Positions 9,119 to 19,800 of a DNA stretch of 64,000 nt are shown here, piece by piece. The position numbers were made by a program, and so were the translations under genes. Under the pieces are notes generated by a model that worked only from the letters and a program-made list of their open reading frames with translations, did no database searches and was not told the origin of the DNA. The stretch's first letter is position 1; every line of letters begins with the position of its first letter. The stretch spans positions 61,455,486 through 61,519,485 of the forward strand of contig NC_084487.1 of the NCBI RefSeq assembly GCF_030035675.1, written 5' to 3'. This DNA comes from Rhineura floridana. Taxonomy: Eukaryota; Chordata; Lepidosauria; Squamata; Rhineuridae.

Positions 9119-10799
9119 CAATGACAGCTTTCGCACATGTTACCAAATTCTTCCAAGCTACACAGGAAATGGATTGTACTGTGAAAGACGAACCCAAATT
9201 GTGTTTGCATTTTGACAAATTTGTAGGGCAGGCTAATATCTCAGAAAGGAGGTCAGGTCTCCTGCTCCCCTGGACACATTCACTATAGCCGCCCAATTTC
9301 CCTGCTGTTAAAAGATTGATAGAACTATCTGTTGGCTGTAGGTACATTCTTAAACCACAAGGGTTTTTTGCCTATTAGTGAATATCATTCTAGTTATTCC
9401 TAAAATGAATGATTGAAATCTGTTGGGAAATCTTTCTGGCTGCAGAGACTTCCATGAACGGAAGGGAAAGAAGAGATTTGCAAAAGTACCCTATTTCTCT
9501 TGTAGTTCCCCATGCCAACTCCCATCCAAGGCATCCTCCAACCATCTGGACAAGATTATTTCTTTGTGTGAGGGGTTGTGCAAGAAGATGTAGAGGGAAG
9601 GAGGAATCGGGAGGAAAAGTCTTCTGCATTTTTCATTTAGAGAAGCCTATGCTGGAATTAATGCCTGTAGTGTGAGTGGAAGGAGAAAACTGGATACAAC
9701 CTATTACTCTTTTGTTAGTTGTTTTTTTTAAAAAAAGAAGCCAGTATGCTCTCCTCCTTTCAACACTGATTACACTTTTGCACATTCATTTCCTTGCTTT
9801 TGTGAAGATGACAAAGCTCACTCCCAATACTGCAGGAGTCCCTTCAAGCTAGGAAATGGAAGATATACTTCTCCATACCATTTTGTGCCTGCTGACATTC
9901 CACCTGATTGCCTGTAGCAATCCCTGTAGTTTTGAGGACAACCATCTCTTTCATATCATGTCAGAAACAGCAGTGTGATGTCATGGGCAAATTCTCAAGG
10001 GTTGCCACAGCCAACCAGATCAAACAGCAGTGAGAACAAAGAACAAAGACAATGAAGGCCTGAAAGGAGAAGAGCAGCACTCAAAACAATCCAATTTTAT
10101 TGACAAAGGTAGTCAAAAACTGCTGAAAGAAAGCTTTATCGATACTCTCAAATCCAGACACAAAACATGGGCGCATGTATAGCTCTTAGAAATGCAAAAT
10201 CTGCAATATCTTTGTTCTTTACCTTGGTGACTAGCAGCCTTTAAATGCTAACAGTCTAATGAACATGAATTCATCTTCAAACTATACAGTGATGCTTTCT
10301 CCCATTTCCTAGCAGCCTGGCACTGCTCTTTCTTTATTATCATCATTTATTATTTAAAATTGCCTGGTCTCCTTTTATAATCATGTTAAGTGTCCCTGGG
10401 GTCTGAGCATGTATACTAGTGACCATAGTTTTCAAATTCTGTGGAAGCTTTTTTATATCAGTTGCTTTAATTCAATTTTAATTCATTTTCTTGTAAACCA
10501 AATAGTGCTTGTGTTCATGGATAAATCACAGAGGGACTTCTGCTTGTTGATCTTTATTTGGGGGGAGATTATCTTTCTGTTGCCAAGCAATTCTTGAAAT
10601 AGATCTGAGGGTCCAGCAATAATTGCTGAATAGCCAACACCAGACTGATCGTCCAGTGCTCATCTGTTTTGGAAGGCTTTTCTTGCTGCATAGCCTTCAA
10701 AACCCTAAGTATGAAACAACATCTTTTAGAACAAAAACAACTGTCTTCTCACCCACTGCATGTTCATGCTAATTGTCCATTGCATGACAATCAAACTAA
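9119..10799. other. No recognised feature
   Basis: Short open stretches only, on both strands. I recognise no repeat family, exon or RNA gene. Confidence 0.45.
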
Positions 10800-11085
10800 T
10801 TACATAGCCTCAGTAGCGGGTGGTGGGTGATGTGACAATGTTTACCTGACCTCCTGGAAGTAAAGTCACATCTGCTTACCAGGAGGGATAGTGGGAGGGG
10901 CAAAGTGGTGGTGAGGTTGCTGCTGTGCAAATGCACCAGCAGAAGCACTAAATTGACTCCAGTAGTACATTTGCACAGCATCGACCTCCCCCACACCTTG
11001 TCCCTGCCACTCTCCCTTCCAGTAAGTAGCAGCGTCTCTGCTGTCAGGAGGTCTTATAAGTGTCGATGCCCCACCCTGAAGTCCA
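10800..11085. mobile_element. Foldback (MITE-like) element
   Basis: Arms such as 'ctgctgtgcaaatgcacc' and 'gtacatttgcacagcatcga' are inverted copies. The outer arms 'acctgacctcctgg' and 'caggaggtcttataagt' also pair. Together they make an imperfect palindrome of about 285 bp. Confidence 0.5.
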
Positions 11086-11105
11086 ATACTTCACAGCACT
11101 TAAAG

Positions 11106-11200
11106 CAGGATGGGGAACCTTTTTCAGCCGAAAGGCCACATTCCCTAGTGAGTAACCTTCCAGGGGTTGTATGCTAGACCAACAGAAGTAAAAGTGGATG
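11106..11200 (+). mobile_element. Decayed hAT transposon end
   Basis: 'caggatggggaaccttttt' with 'cagccgaaaggccacattccc' resembles the 5' terminus of a reptile hAT family. Only about 95 bp can be followed. Confidence 0.4.
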
Positions 11201-11752
11201 GAGCAACAGATGTGGTGTTTATCTTTGAACAGTAGGCTAGTACAGAATCATAGAATTGTAGAGTTGGAAGGGGCCCATAAAGCCATCGAGTCCAACCTCC
11301 TGCTCAATGCAGGAATCCAGATTAAAGCATACCTGACAGGTGGCTGTCCAGCTGCCTCTTGAATGCCTCCAATGTTGGAGAACCCACCACCTCCCAACGT
11401 AATTGGTTCCATTGTCATACCGCTCTAACAGTTAGGAAGCTTTTCCTGATGTTCAGTAGAAATCTGGCTTCCTACAACTTGAGCCCATTTTTCCTTGTCC
11501 TTTACTCTGGGACGATCGAGAAGAGATCCTGGCCTTCCTCTATGTGGCAACCTTTCAAGTTCTTGAAAAGTGCTATAATGTCTTCCCTAAGTCTTTTCTT
11601 CTCAGGGCTAAACATGCCCAGTTCTTTCAGTCTCTCCTCATAGGGCTTTGTTTCCAGTCCCCTGATCTTCATCATTGCCCTCCTCTGAAATCATTCCAGT
11701 TTTTCTGCATCCTTCTTGAAGTGCAGTGTCCAGAAATGGATGCAGTACTTGA

Positions 11753-13151
11753 ATGAATGAATTTATTTATTTCGGCCGTAGACCAGCAAATGCAGTACAA
11801 AACAAATTCGCATTATAAAATAAATATTTACGGAGGGAAACTTAAGTTTACAAAACTGTATCATTAAAACTAATTATTAATAGAAACTAGTGCTACGTTT
11901 TAAAATCTTTAACTAAGACCCTCCTATGAGCAATAGCGGCTGCACAGAATTTCGCCACCATATCGGTAACCCCTGGGAACCGATCTGCAAGTAAGCTGTA
12001 AACATATGTTGCCTCAGGGGCCCTCGACATTTTAGACAGACAGGGGTAAATAGAAAGGTCACAGAAATCATAATATAGTGGGCAATGTAATAAAACATGG
12101 TCCACAGATTCCACTGCCCCGATCTCACAGGGGCAAACCCATTCAGAATAAGGGACTCTCTTATACCTCCCTTCCAACAGTGCTGATGGAAGTACGTTAA
12201 GTCTCGCAAGTGTGAATGATTTTCTATACTTGGCAATATTCAAGTTAGTTAGATAGACCACAGGCACGAAGGATTTCATGCTGGTCCGATAGAAGGGATA
12301 TGCTGCCACACAGCTCAGGTTGTTTTGTAGCTCTATGTCTCTAATTCGTTGGCAGATTATTTCTTTGGCCTTGTAATAACCTAGGTCTAAGACCACTTCC
12401 ATCGAGAGTCCAAGGAGGTGTAATTTGTTAGTCATGGAGTTTTTCCACTGTGATTGGAAGGTATCTATTAATGTTAATGGGGCCAATCCTGAGAGAGAGA
12501 ATATCATTTTTAACCAAAAGTTAAACCTGTAAATCCACGCACATGTCTCTATCGAAAGCGACCCAAGTTCTAGGTGTAACACTACATTGGATACACAATT
12601 AGGTACACCAAGAATACTTCTAAAAAATTTGGATTGTATACATTCAAGTGGGGAATAATTACTCTGTGTACAGAGCTGTGAGCCGTGTAACATTTGGGAA
12701 ATAACCTTTGCGTTAAACACCTGTAAAGCCGAGGGGATATGCTGGCTGCCTTTAGACAGAAAAAAATGAAAGTACTGCTCTTACACTTCTCTGCATGTTC
12801 TCAGCCGCATTATTCATTTGCGCTGTCCACGAGCCCAAGGAGTGGAATAGTATTCCCAGATATCTGAAGGCTAAGACCTGTTCAATCAAATAGTTATTTA
12901 GTTCCCATCGGTGTTTGGTCCTTTTCCAAGTAAAGACCAGGATCTTAGATTTATCATAATTGATTTCCAACATTTCTTCTGTGCAGTAGGCGGTTAGCGC
13001 TCTCAGGAGATGCCGAAGACCCACGTTTGTTAAGGACAAAAGAACCGCATCATTGGCATAAAGCAGGGCAGACAAGGTCCTACTTGCCAGTTTAGGGGGG
13101 TGAGAATTCACAACCGCTAAGCTTTTAATTAGGGAATTAATATAAAAATTA
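11753..13151 (-). mobile_element. 5'-truncated non-CR1 LINE nested in CR1
   Basis: The direct repeat GATGCAGTAYTTGA at 11739-11752 and 13152-13165 (one mismatch) brackets the insertion. The CR1 sequence resumes exactly on each side, as comparison with the intact junction near 49760 shows. In minus orientation the element ends in an (AAATAAAT/TCAT)n tail and lies within 1.4 kb of its RT core. It is a different clade from CR1 and L2. Vingi/Ingi-like or another jockey-group clade is my best guess. Confidence 0.85.
11893..12720 (-). pseudogene. Nested LINE, C-terminal region with CCHC-like motif
   Basis: A 275-codon frame continues the nested LINE after a frame change near 12.73 kb. It ends with FTLARLNVLPSALLEGRY, then WVCPCEIGAVESVDHVLLHCPLY, a Cys-His cluster typical of C-terminal nucleic-acid-binding domains in several jockey/I-group LINEs, then AKFCAAAIAHRR. 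It is still open over 828 bp, so the insertion is not very old. Confidence 0.7.
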
Positions 13152-13195
13152 GATGCAGTATTTGAGATGAGGCCTAACCAGTGCCAATACTTCAT
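12752..13195 (-). pseudogene. Nested LINE, reverse-transcriptase C-terminal part
   Basis: The frame carries LLYANDAVLLS, the RT catalytic motif with Asn in place of the first Asp of YADD, followed by a YC...LEINYDKSKILVF thumb-like segment and RYLGI. Codons beyond about 13151 belong to CR1 flank. The altered catalytic box and the 5' truncation make it inactive. Confidence 0.7.
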
Positions 13196-13353
13196 GTGAT
13201 TTGGAAACGATACTTCTGTTAATGCAGCCTAAAATAGCATTTGCCTTTTTTGCAGCCACATAACACTGTTAGCTCATATTCAACTTGTGATTAACAACAA
13301 TTCCAAGATCCTTTTCACATGTAGTATTGGTGAGCCAAGTATTCCCCATCTTA

Positions 13354-14223
13354 TCACTGTGCATTTGGTTTCTTTCTCCTAATTTTGCACTTATCCCTGT
13401 TAAATTTTATTCTGTTGTTTTCAGCCCAATGCTCCAGCCTATCAAGATCACTTTGAATTTTGTTTCTGTCTTCCAAGGTATTAGCTATCCCTCCCAATTT
13501 TGTATCATCTGCAAATTTGATAAGCATTCCCTGCACCTCCTCATCCAAGTCATTAATAAAAATGTTGAAGAGCACTGGGCCCAGGACCAAGACCTCTGGT
13601 ACCCCACTCATTACCTCTTCCCAGTCTGAGAAGGAACGATTGATAAGCACTCTTTGCATACGATTCTGTCACCAACTGTGGATCCATCTGATAGTTCTTC
13701 CATTGAGTCCACATTTAGCTAGCTTGCTAGTCAAAATATCATGGGGCACTTTGTCAAAAGCTTTGCTGAAGTTGAGATATATTATGACAGCATTCCCACT
13801 GTCTACAAGGGAGGTTTCCCAATTAAAAAAAAAGATAAGATTAGTCTGGGAGTATTTGTTATTGATAAATCCATGTTGACTTCTAGTAATTACTGTATTG
13901 TTTTCAAGGTGCTTACAGATTGACCACTTTATAATCTGCTCCAGAATTTTTCCAGGGATCATTGTCAGGCTGACTGGTTTGTAGTTTCCAGGTTCCTCCT
14001 TCTTGCCCTTTTTGAAGATAGGGACAACATTAGCCCTCCTCAAGTCATCCGGCACTTCACCTATCCTCCATGATTTCACAAAGATAATAGACAGTGGTTC
14101 AAAGAGTTCTTCAGAGAGTGACTTCAATAATCTAGGGTGGACTTCATCGGACCCTGGACATTTGAACTCGTTCAAAGTGATTAGGTATTCTTTGACCATT
14201 TGTCTATCAATCTCAAGCTGCAA
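13354..14223 (-). pseudogene. CR1 reverse transcriptase (broken)
   Basis: Two adjoining open stretches (14223-13669 and 13659-13354) give the RT domain in order: KCPGSDEVHPRLLK, VVPIFKKGKKEEPGNYKPVSLT, SQHGF, NFSKAFDKVPHD, then GPVLFNIFINDLDE and KFADDTKLGG. The YADD-type box (FADD) keeps both aspartates. A stop or frameshift separates the halves. Once a CR1 ORF2 polymerase, now dead. Confidence 0.85.
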
Positions 14224-14798
14224 TCCTGCCCCTTCAACTTCTCATTTGCCAGGATTGTCATAGACCCTCTTTTGTGAGAAGACTGAGCCAAAGTAGGAAT
14301 TGAGCGGTTTTGCCTTTTCTCTGTCATCTGTTATCATTTTGCCATCCTCATTGAGTAACCGTATTGCCATTTCTTTTCTCTGTCTTTTACTATGGATGTA
14401 CCTGAAGAACGCTTTTTTGTTTCTTTTGGCATCTCTTGCTAACCTCTGCTAATTCTCAGCTTTAGCCTTCCTAATGCCATCCCTGCATTTCCGTGCTACC
14501 TGTCTGTACTGTTCCTTTGTGGCCTAGCCTTCCTTCCACTTCCTGTATGTGTCCTTTTTTGTTTTCAGGTCATCTGTAAGCTTTCTATGAAGCCACATTG
14601 GCTTTTTCTGCTGTCTTCCCCCTTTTTTCCTTGGTGGAATTGTTTGCTATTGTGCCAGTAGACTTTCCTTTTTCAGAAATTCCCACCCATCTTGGATTCC
14701 TTTTCTCATTAGGGTCACTTGCCATATGACCTTACTTACCATTGTTCTGAATTATTACAATTGTCTTTCCTGAAGTCCAAGGTACATTTATGGCTACT

Positions 14799-15161
14799 TT
14801 AAGCTTTTGCTTCCTCTAAAATTAGGTTCTTAAGTATAGCATGGTCACATTTCCTAAGAGTTCCCACAATTGCCACTTCATCCACCAAGTCATCTCTATT
14901 GGTTAGAATCAAGTCAAGGATAGCTGATGCTCTAGTTGCATCCTCTACTCTCTGTAGGAGAAAGTTACCTCCAACAAAAGTAAGGAATTTCTTGGAGGTA
15001 CCGTGTTTTGCAGAATTTGTCTCCCAACAGATATCAGGGTAATTGAAGTCCCCCAGTACTATTACATCATGCCTCCTCAAAACACTGGCAATTTGCTTTG
15101 CAAAAGTTTCATCCTCATCTTCTCCTTGATTGGGTGGCGTGTAGTAGACTCCAAACACCAT
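14799..15161 (-). pseudogene. CR1 apurinic-type endonuclease fragment
   Basis: Shows VFGVYYTPPN, VIVLGDFNYPDICW and LDLILTN, then CDHAIL where active copies have SDH. This is the C-terminal half of the ORF2 endonuclease. The region between it and the RT (14224-14798) is frame-broken CR1. Confidence 0.8.
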
Positions 15162-15749
15162 GATCCTTTTATTCCTTGCCCCAAGCTCATCCTCCTGTAT
15201 TTCTGTGCAGGGATATATATTTGTAATTATAGCATGACTCTGCCTCCCTTTCTATTCATTCTGTTCTTTTTGAATCAGTTATATCCGTCAATCACTGTAT
15301 TCCAGTCATTGGAGTCATCCCACCAAGTTTCAGTTATACCTATCAAGTCGCATTTACTCTCCTGTATTAAGAGTTCAAGTTTGTCCTGTTTGTTTTCCAT
15401 AGTATACATTAGTATACAAACATCAAAGACCATATGATTTATGGCCTGGCTTCCTTCCTACATTGTTATGAAGACTATTACTGGGCCCCACTATAGTCAT
15501 TCCCTCAGCTCCTCTTACTGTGCACAACACTTTGTTAGTCGTTACCACCAATTTTATGTCTCCCTCCCCCTTAGGGTTCACTTTAAAGCCCTCCTGATGA
15601 ATTTTTCCATTCTGTGGCCAAACACATTATTCCCAGTCCTTGTGAGGTGCAACCCATCACTTGCCAGCAGTCCATCTTCCAGGAAGCATGGCCCTTGGTC
15701 CTAGAATCCAATCTCTCATGTCGGCACCACCTTCATAGCCAGTCATTCA

Positions 15750-16468
15750 TCAGAGTATTTTTCTTTCCCTTTCCACATCTCTTCTAAATACCAGAAGGAT
15801 GGATAAGAAAACTATCTGGGCCCCAAAGTCCTTGAGCTTCCCTCCCAGAGTTTCAAAGTCTGACATGATTTCTTCGTAACTGAACTTGGCAGTATCATTT
15901 GTTCCCACATGCTTGAGAAGAAAGCGATATCTGTCAGTGGGCTTTATGAGTGATGGCAACCCTTCCATCACATCTCTAATCCATCCTCCAGGGAGATAGC
16001 ATACCTGGCGAGTCCATGGATCTTCTCAGCATACTACTATTACTCTTCTCTTCTCCTTTTCGTGAAACATGGTTTCATTGCCTCTGCATGACTGAGCTTC
16101 AATCTCTCTCTTGCTGTCGCATGGGGTCTCCTGTAATTTTTCCCCTGCAGTTTGTCCTCCAGTCTCATCCTCAAGTGCCTGGAAGCGGTTCCATAGTTCC
16201 ACTGGTGAAGGATGCCTTCTAGCTCTTCTGCTCTTGTCACCCTTTTCCACGGAGTTTCCTGCATTTCATTGTTGGTCTTCACAACAGTGTTCTCTTCTAC
16301 TTCAACATGCTGTTCTTCCATCTCCTGTACTTCTCTTTGTTGTTGTTGTTCCAGCATTCTATCTAAGAACTCTTCATCTTCTGTTATGCTCTTCAGTGTG
16401 GCCACCCACCATTCCAGGCCCTCACTTTTTCCAGCCATGCAAAAGTCAGAGGTTTCTAACACACACAC
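15750..16468 (-). pseudogene. CR1 ORF1 (esterase-like) fragment
   Basis: The 15971-15750 stretch carries LLKHVGTNDTAKFSYEEIM, the G-x-N block of the SGNH/GDSL esterase-like domain typical of CR1 ORF1. The 16468-16040 stretch is a Glu/Gln-rich N-terminal part (LDRMLEQQQQREVQEMEEQ) that probably forms a coiled coil. They lie in separate frames, so ORF1 is broken. Confidence 0.7.
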
Positions 16469-16470
16469 AC

Positions 16471-16512
<42 letters not shown>

Positions 16513-16513
16513 T
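16471..16513. repeat. (AGAC)n microsatellite
   Basis: About nine AGAC units follow a short CA run (16459-16470). Confidence 0.9.
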
Positions 16514-16682
16514 TCAACATACCAAGCCAAGGAAGATATGCTATTATAGTTCAAGGACACATTCCATCCAAGGGAAAGCACTCAAAGAGGGTGTGGAGCA
16601 AGGTTGGTGAAGGACCTGGCTTAAGGAGAGGCCTTTATAGCAAATATGAAAAACACTGATAGCTGGCTGTTATAACTCCACC

Positions 16683-16800
16683 ATAGATATTTTATTTATT
16701 TATTTATTAAATTTATATCCTGCTCTTCCTCACAGAAGGTGCCCAGGGCGGCAAACAAAAACACTAAAAGCACTCTAAAACATCTTAAAACAAAACATTG
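16683..16800 (-). mobile_element. L2 LINE 3'-end fragment
   Basis: The (TTTA)n tail is followed on the minus strand by the 'gccgccctgggcacctt'-type 3' end also seen at 58826. Confidence 0.6.
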
Positions 16801-19800
16801 CAACGTGCGTCCTATCAATTCACCATGAATCTCAGGAAAATTTTGCTAACCTTCTTCACTCTCACTGAAATCCCTACACACACTCCACTGGAACAGAACC
16901 TTCCAAATTCACCTTATGTTCCCCTTTACAAGGAAGTTTGGTGACAACTTAGTGATATCCAAAGCCTCCTCAGAAATGCTGTGAATCTTAACAAATTTAT
17001 TTCAACTTCTCTCTGAAAGGCTACAGACATTTTGCCTGAACAATTATTTCTCTGAATCTTTGAAGACTCCTCCCCTTTCATTTCTCCATTGCATTTGTCA
17101 GAAATTCATTATTCACTCTACATCAAACTATCATGAATCCATACACAGAAAAGAAACAATGAGAGATATAAACATTTCTATGTGAAATGCAAGGAATAAA
17201 TATTTCAAGAGTGCAACCATTTGGTCCCTGGGAAGGTGTCCTGAGCTATAGGATACTGTAGACATCCTCTAGAAGTGAAGTATGAGGTCCACCCAAGGAG
17301 AGGTAAGTCTGTTGTGGAGATCCTCACTTGACCACTAGCAAAAGGCTTTGTGGTGGTGCAATGGGAATGATAAGGGCAAAGAGGGGGGCATGACAAGAGC
17401 AGATTGGGAGAGACCCCCTCATATGCTATATCCCCCCCATCCAGAAGAATGGGTGAAAAAAGGACTCTGTAGCTGGTACAGCTATTTTCCATCCCCCTAG
17501 AATCAAATAAAAACTGTTGTCAAAGAAACCCACTCAGAGCAAAATGCCTCCTAATCCCAAAGAGCACAGATGCTAGTAAGCCTTCTAGAAGATCCTGCCA
17601 CCCCCTTTCTCCCCTTCCTGCTGCCACTGTCCCATCTTCCTCTTGTGACAGCAGTGGTGCTAGCTCTGCCTTCTCCTCCCTGCCACCACATTCTGCCCCC
17701 TTTCTTACTTTTTTGTTTGTTTGTTTGCTTGCTTGCTTGCTTGCTTGTTTTGTGACTGAACTAACAGTAGCAGCACTCTGGTTTTTGTGCCTCTCCTCAC
17801 TCTAGTTAACATTTCTCTCCATTGATTGGGACCGCCCAAGCCCTTAGCATAGCAGTGTTCTCAGGAAAAGAAGCAATTTAAGCACTCACCATTTCAGATA
17901 ACTAATTTAGTGCTGTTTAGCTAATACAGATTTTTCACTTTGTGCTAATAAATGGTTCTTATACATTAGTGAGATGGGTCAGTGAATGCATGAAAAAGAA
18001 TTATTTTCCTTTGATATTCTTGTTTAATGTGAATAAATCCAGCATGTAGACAGATTACTTGAGCTAATAGTTTTCTTCAGCATGTGGATATGAGATGGGC
18101 ATTGGTTATTGGAGACCACTGAAATATGAAGTGGAGTTTAATTTGAGATTGAATAAACACCAGATATTGCATGAATCAGATTTCAGTCCACTGGTCATTT
18201 TAGGTAAACTTCTGTATTCTAGTATTGTCTCTGCTGTGCAGTAGAGACCTGTCACAAACAAGATGGAGGAAAATGGTTTTATTTCTTACTCCTAACATCT
18301 TGGTTGCACTGTGCATTTCACCTCCCTCCTTCTGGAGATGAAACCTATTACTTTGTCTTGCGTACTTAAATGGAAGATCTTTTTTTTGTTGTTTCTACTT
18401 CAGGGCACATCAGTGAGGCCCATAAAATATTAATGATGAAAGCTTTGAGAATTACATGTATCCCTGGCTTTACGCCTCTTTCATCAGGGCTAGAGCTTCT
18501 TTATTGTAACCTATTTTTTTACATACGATTGCTCACAGAACCGCAATTGAAACCAAATCAGGAAAGAACTGTGACTACAACACAAAAGGGATTTCTTTGC
18601 AAAGTGGTGTTTATTTGAAATAATTGTATCGCAATCTCAAAGAATGGGAGAGGCAGAGGACACCAAATTCCAGGATGGGGCTTGGGGAAAGAATCCAGAC
18701 TCTGCTGAAGGATGTTGATCCAGTTCCTTGCTCAAGACATCTAAATATGCTGAGCTAACTTACACATAGAGATGGGGAAGAAACTTGATTCAGTTCACAT
18801 TTAAAGGTAAATCTACCTAATGCACACTTTCTGAAACAATGAATCAAAAGACAGTCATGCTTTGAAAGTTGCACTCATCTGAATTCTGCAGTGCAGTTCT
18901 CCAGCTAAATCATGTGTCAAAAACATATATACTAGGGTAAAGTGCCCATAATAATGCATCTGTTAGTGAAAGTAACATACAAAATGCATTATAATAGGGA
19001 GCATTGCTTTGCAAATATGTGTATATTAGGTAAAATTGCATACAAAATTGCATGGATGTTCATGAGAATTTTGTTTTAAAATCACAAATTGATGTGAAAT
19101 GTGAAAAACTGAAATTGAGATTGGAAAATGACAAACTGAGAGAAACCAAAAGTGACAGGTTTACCCATCCCTATATACACAGTGCTACTTTTCATGAAGG
19201 AGAATCCAGAATATGTTTGTGGTGTTCTCCATAAGACCACAACTCCTCAGAGTTTTTTCAGACACCTAGTATGTAGGTCAGGTCTTAGAGCCACTGTTGA
19301 ATCTCAACTAATCATAAAGTCCTAGTCAATCACAGAGGAGTACTGAATGCAGCCTATCCCTCTGCACTCACTCCTACAAACCAACTAATGATTCTCACTA
19401 TCTTGGTTTTATTTTTCCTTCTTTTCCATTAGTCCTGCTCAGTCATCCTCTTCTTGGTTGTTCCTCCTTCAGTCTCCTTTCTTTGACTTTCTGTTCTGCT
19501 GATAAAAGAAACATGGTTCCTCCCGCTCCTGTTTTTCTATCCCAGACTCCTTCAATACACCTGGGCATAATTCCAGCCAGCGGGTATGGGCAGATTGGAA
19601 TGCAATGAATGGGTCCAAATTCTGAAAATACTGAGGCCTTTTATGATTGGCAGGCAAAATGCATCTGATCGCTGAGCTCAATTTTAAGTCGAGTGAGTGG
19701 GAGGTCATCCATCATTAATTTGTATCCTTTTTCTGAATGATAATATTACTCTTGGTGATTGGACTGGCACCATTTTATCACCTCAAAACTTGGCAGGGAG

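Larger units (their letters stand above)
11244..16470 (-). mobile_element. Near-full-length CR1 LINE, split by another LINE
   Basis: The minus-strand CR1 3' end, with the 'tacaattctatgattctgta' tail, lies at 11244. Followed upstream it shows the RT C-terminus, the RT core (FADDTKLGG, about 13500), the endonuclease (GDFNYPDICW, about 15050) and ORF1 with an esterase-like domain (15750-15971) and an acidic N-terminal part to about 16468. Without the 1.4-kb insertion at 11753-13151 the CR1 spans about 3.8 kb, close to full length. The frames are broken by several stops and frameshifts, so it is inactive. The 5' boundary is approximate because a GACA repeat adjoins it. Confidence 0.88.

Noticed and set aside
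16040-16659. Plus-strand open frames of 130-180 codons at 16.1-16.66 kb
   Set aside because: Antisense to CR1 ORF1 and extended by the (AGAC)n repeat. No homology pattern on that strand.
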